Below, in pieces: positions 63,124-64,000 of a DNA stretch of 64,000 bases. Numbering within the stretch: the stretch's first letter is position 1; the number at the start of each line of letters is the position of its first letter. A model generated the notes under the pieces. That model made no database searches and was not told the origin of the DNA. It worked only from the letters and a program-made list of their open reading frames with translations. Source of the stretch: Halobacillus dabanensis (lineage in GTDB: Bacteria; Bacillota; Bacilli; Bacillales; Halobacillaceae); assembly GCF_900114165.1 (NCBI RefSeq), contig NZ_FOSB01000003.1:205959-269958 (forward strand). Direction: 5' to 3'. A program made the position numbers and the translations under genes.

Positions 63124-63978
63124 ATGCATAAACGCTTTACGATCGGGGAGATTTCAAAATTACATAACATCCCTGTGAAAACGCTGAGGTATTACGATGA
63201 CATCGATTTGTTCAAACCTTATGAAGTAGATGAACGTACAGGCTATCGCTATTATTCTACAGAACAATTCGAACATTTGAATACAATTCATTATTTACGG
63301 GAAATGGGAATTGCATTGAAAGATATCAAGAATGTTTTTGAAAGAAGAGACACTGATTTCTTTTATACGCTATTACAGAAACAAGAAGAAGCAGTTGCAC
63401 AGCAAATACGGGAGTTGGAAAAAGTGAAACAGCGGGCGAGGAACCGTATGGATGATCTGGCGTGGGCAATGAACCTCACTAACGTCGGAATACCGCATCT
63501 GCAGAAACTGGAAGAACGGCATATACTTGAATTGAAAGAGCCGATACATACACATGCGGAGCTTGAGTTAGCGTTGAGAAAACTAGAAAATCTCACGAAG
63601 CGGAAAGCAACTGTGTTCATAGGCGGTGTAGGAGTAAGGCTGCCTTTGGAGGCTTTACAATCAAAAAAATTCCAAGCTTACGAGTCTATTTTTATAATGG
63701 CTGAAGAAAAAACAGATAGTCCTTTATCCACCGTTTTACCGGCTATGACGTATGCATGCATCTATTGTAATGAATCACGGCTAGAGTCCCCGGGTGATTA
63801 TTATGACAAACTAATGGATTACATAAATGACCAGGGCCTACGCGCAACAGGGGAAGCCATCGAGCGTGTCATCATTGATGATTATGTAACGAAAAACAAA
63901 GACGAATATTTATATGAAATACAAATCCCAGTCGTAAAAAGAAAAGCGCATGCGCCCTGGGAGACACGAAACGCATAA
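63124..63978 (+). CDS. MerR-family transcriptional regulator with effector-binding domain
   Basis: A 284-residue regulator. The MerR winged helix is FTIGEISKLHNIPVKTLRYY with DDIDLFKPYEVDERTGYRYY; a coiled coil follows (about 80-120), then a GyrI-like effector domain (about 125-284). BmrR-type members bind drugs or other cationic compounds and activate exporters. The target is unknown, possibly just downstream of the window. ATG 63124 fits AAGGGGGAG better than 63118. Confidence 0.87.
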   Translation: MHKRFTIGEISKLHNIPVKTLRYYDDIDLFKPYEVDERTGYRYYSTEQFEHLNTIHYLREMGIALKDIKNVFERRDTDFFYTLLQKQEEAVAQQIRELEKVKQRARNRMDDLAWAMNLTNVGIPHLQKLEERHILELKEPIHTHAELELALRKLENLTKRKATVFIGGVGVRLPLEALQSKKFQAYESIFIMAEEKTDSPLSTVLPAMTYACIYCNESRLESPGDYYDKLMDYINDQGLRATGEAIERVIIDDYVTKNKDEYLYEIQIPVVKRKAHAPWETRNA

Positions 63979-64000
63979 GCAAAACGGCTGGAGGAAGGTG

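Overview
This 64-kb window looks like a chromosomal segment of a spore-forming, salt-tolerant Bacillaceae bacterium, most like Halobacillus or a close relative (inference). The gene order follows the Bacillus subtilis yjbH-yjbO/prpE, fabI-cotO-cotZ and yjcA-yjcH neighbourhoods. Sporulation genes (cotO, a CotY/CotZ protein, YjcZ) are present, and the acidic proteins plus a BCCT osmolyte transporter fit a halophile. No prophage, CRISPR array or rRNA operon was seen.

Layout. 1-10.7 kb: tail of oligoendopeptidase F, a small TTG-started membrane protein, an IS150-type insertion sequence, then spxH-globin-CYTH facing relQ-ppnK-rluD, followed by prpE, mgtE and a CPA2 antiporter. 10.7-11.7 kb: a gene-free mosaic of GC-rich dispersed repeats. 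11.7-18.8 kb: fabI, spore coat genes with good sigma-K promoters, yjcA and small genes, a metallo-hydrolase, DUF421, yjcF-yjcG-yjcH. 18.9-22 kb: two identical tRNA-Val(GAC) genes and a BCCT transporter bracketed by a 46-bp direct repeat. 22-24.4 kb: DUF3889, an unknown protein and a stress-type SDR.

24.5-38 kb: a complete reductive pyrimidine catabolic cluster. NCS1 permease takes up the base; PreT-PreA reduces uracil; dihydropyrimidinase opens the ring; beta-ureidopropionase releases beta-alanine; a class III aminotransferase makes malonate semialdehyde; MmsA converts it to acetyl-CoA; alanine dehydrogenase can recycle alanine to pyruvate and ammonium. A PucR-family regulator sits inside. 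Matches to the CodY consensus overlap several promoters.

38-48 kb: small secreted or membrane proteins, an RlmN/Cfr-family methyltransferase, an EamA transporter, a TAXI-type TRAP system, a nuclease lipoprotein, a 7Fe-type ferredoxin, and an intergenic unit that looks like an 84-nt small RNA. 48-59 kb: branched-chain amino acid operon ilvE-[T-box]-ilvBNC-leuABCD-ilvA; ilvE has its own CodY-box promoter and a leader with a terminator. 59.4-64 kb: Fur-box-preceded siderophore ABC system (yclNOPQ-like) and a MerR regulator. The items most worth following up are the small RNA, the ilvE leader attenuator, the CodY sites in the pyrimidine cluster and the repeat mosaic.
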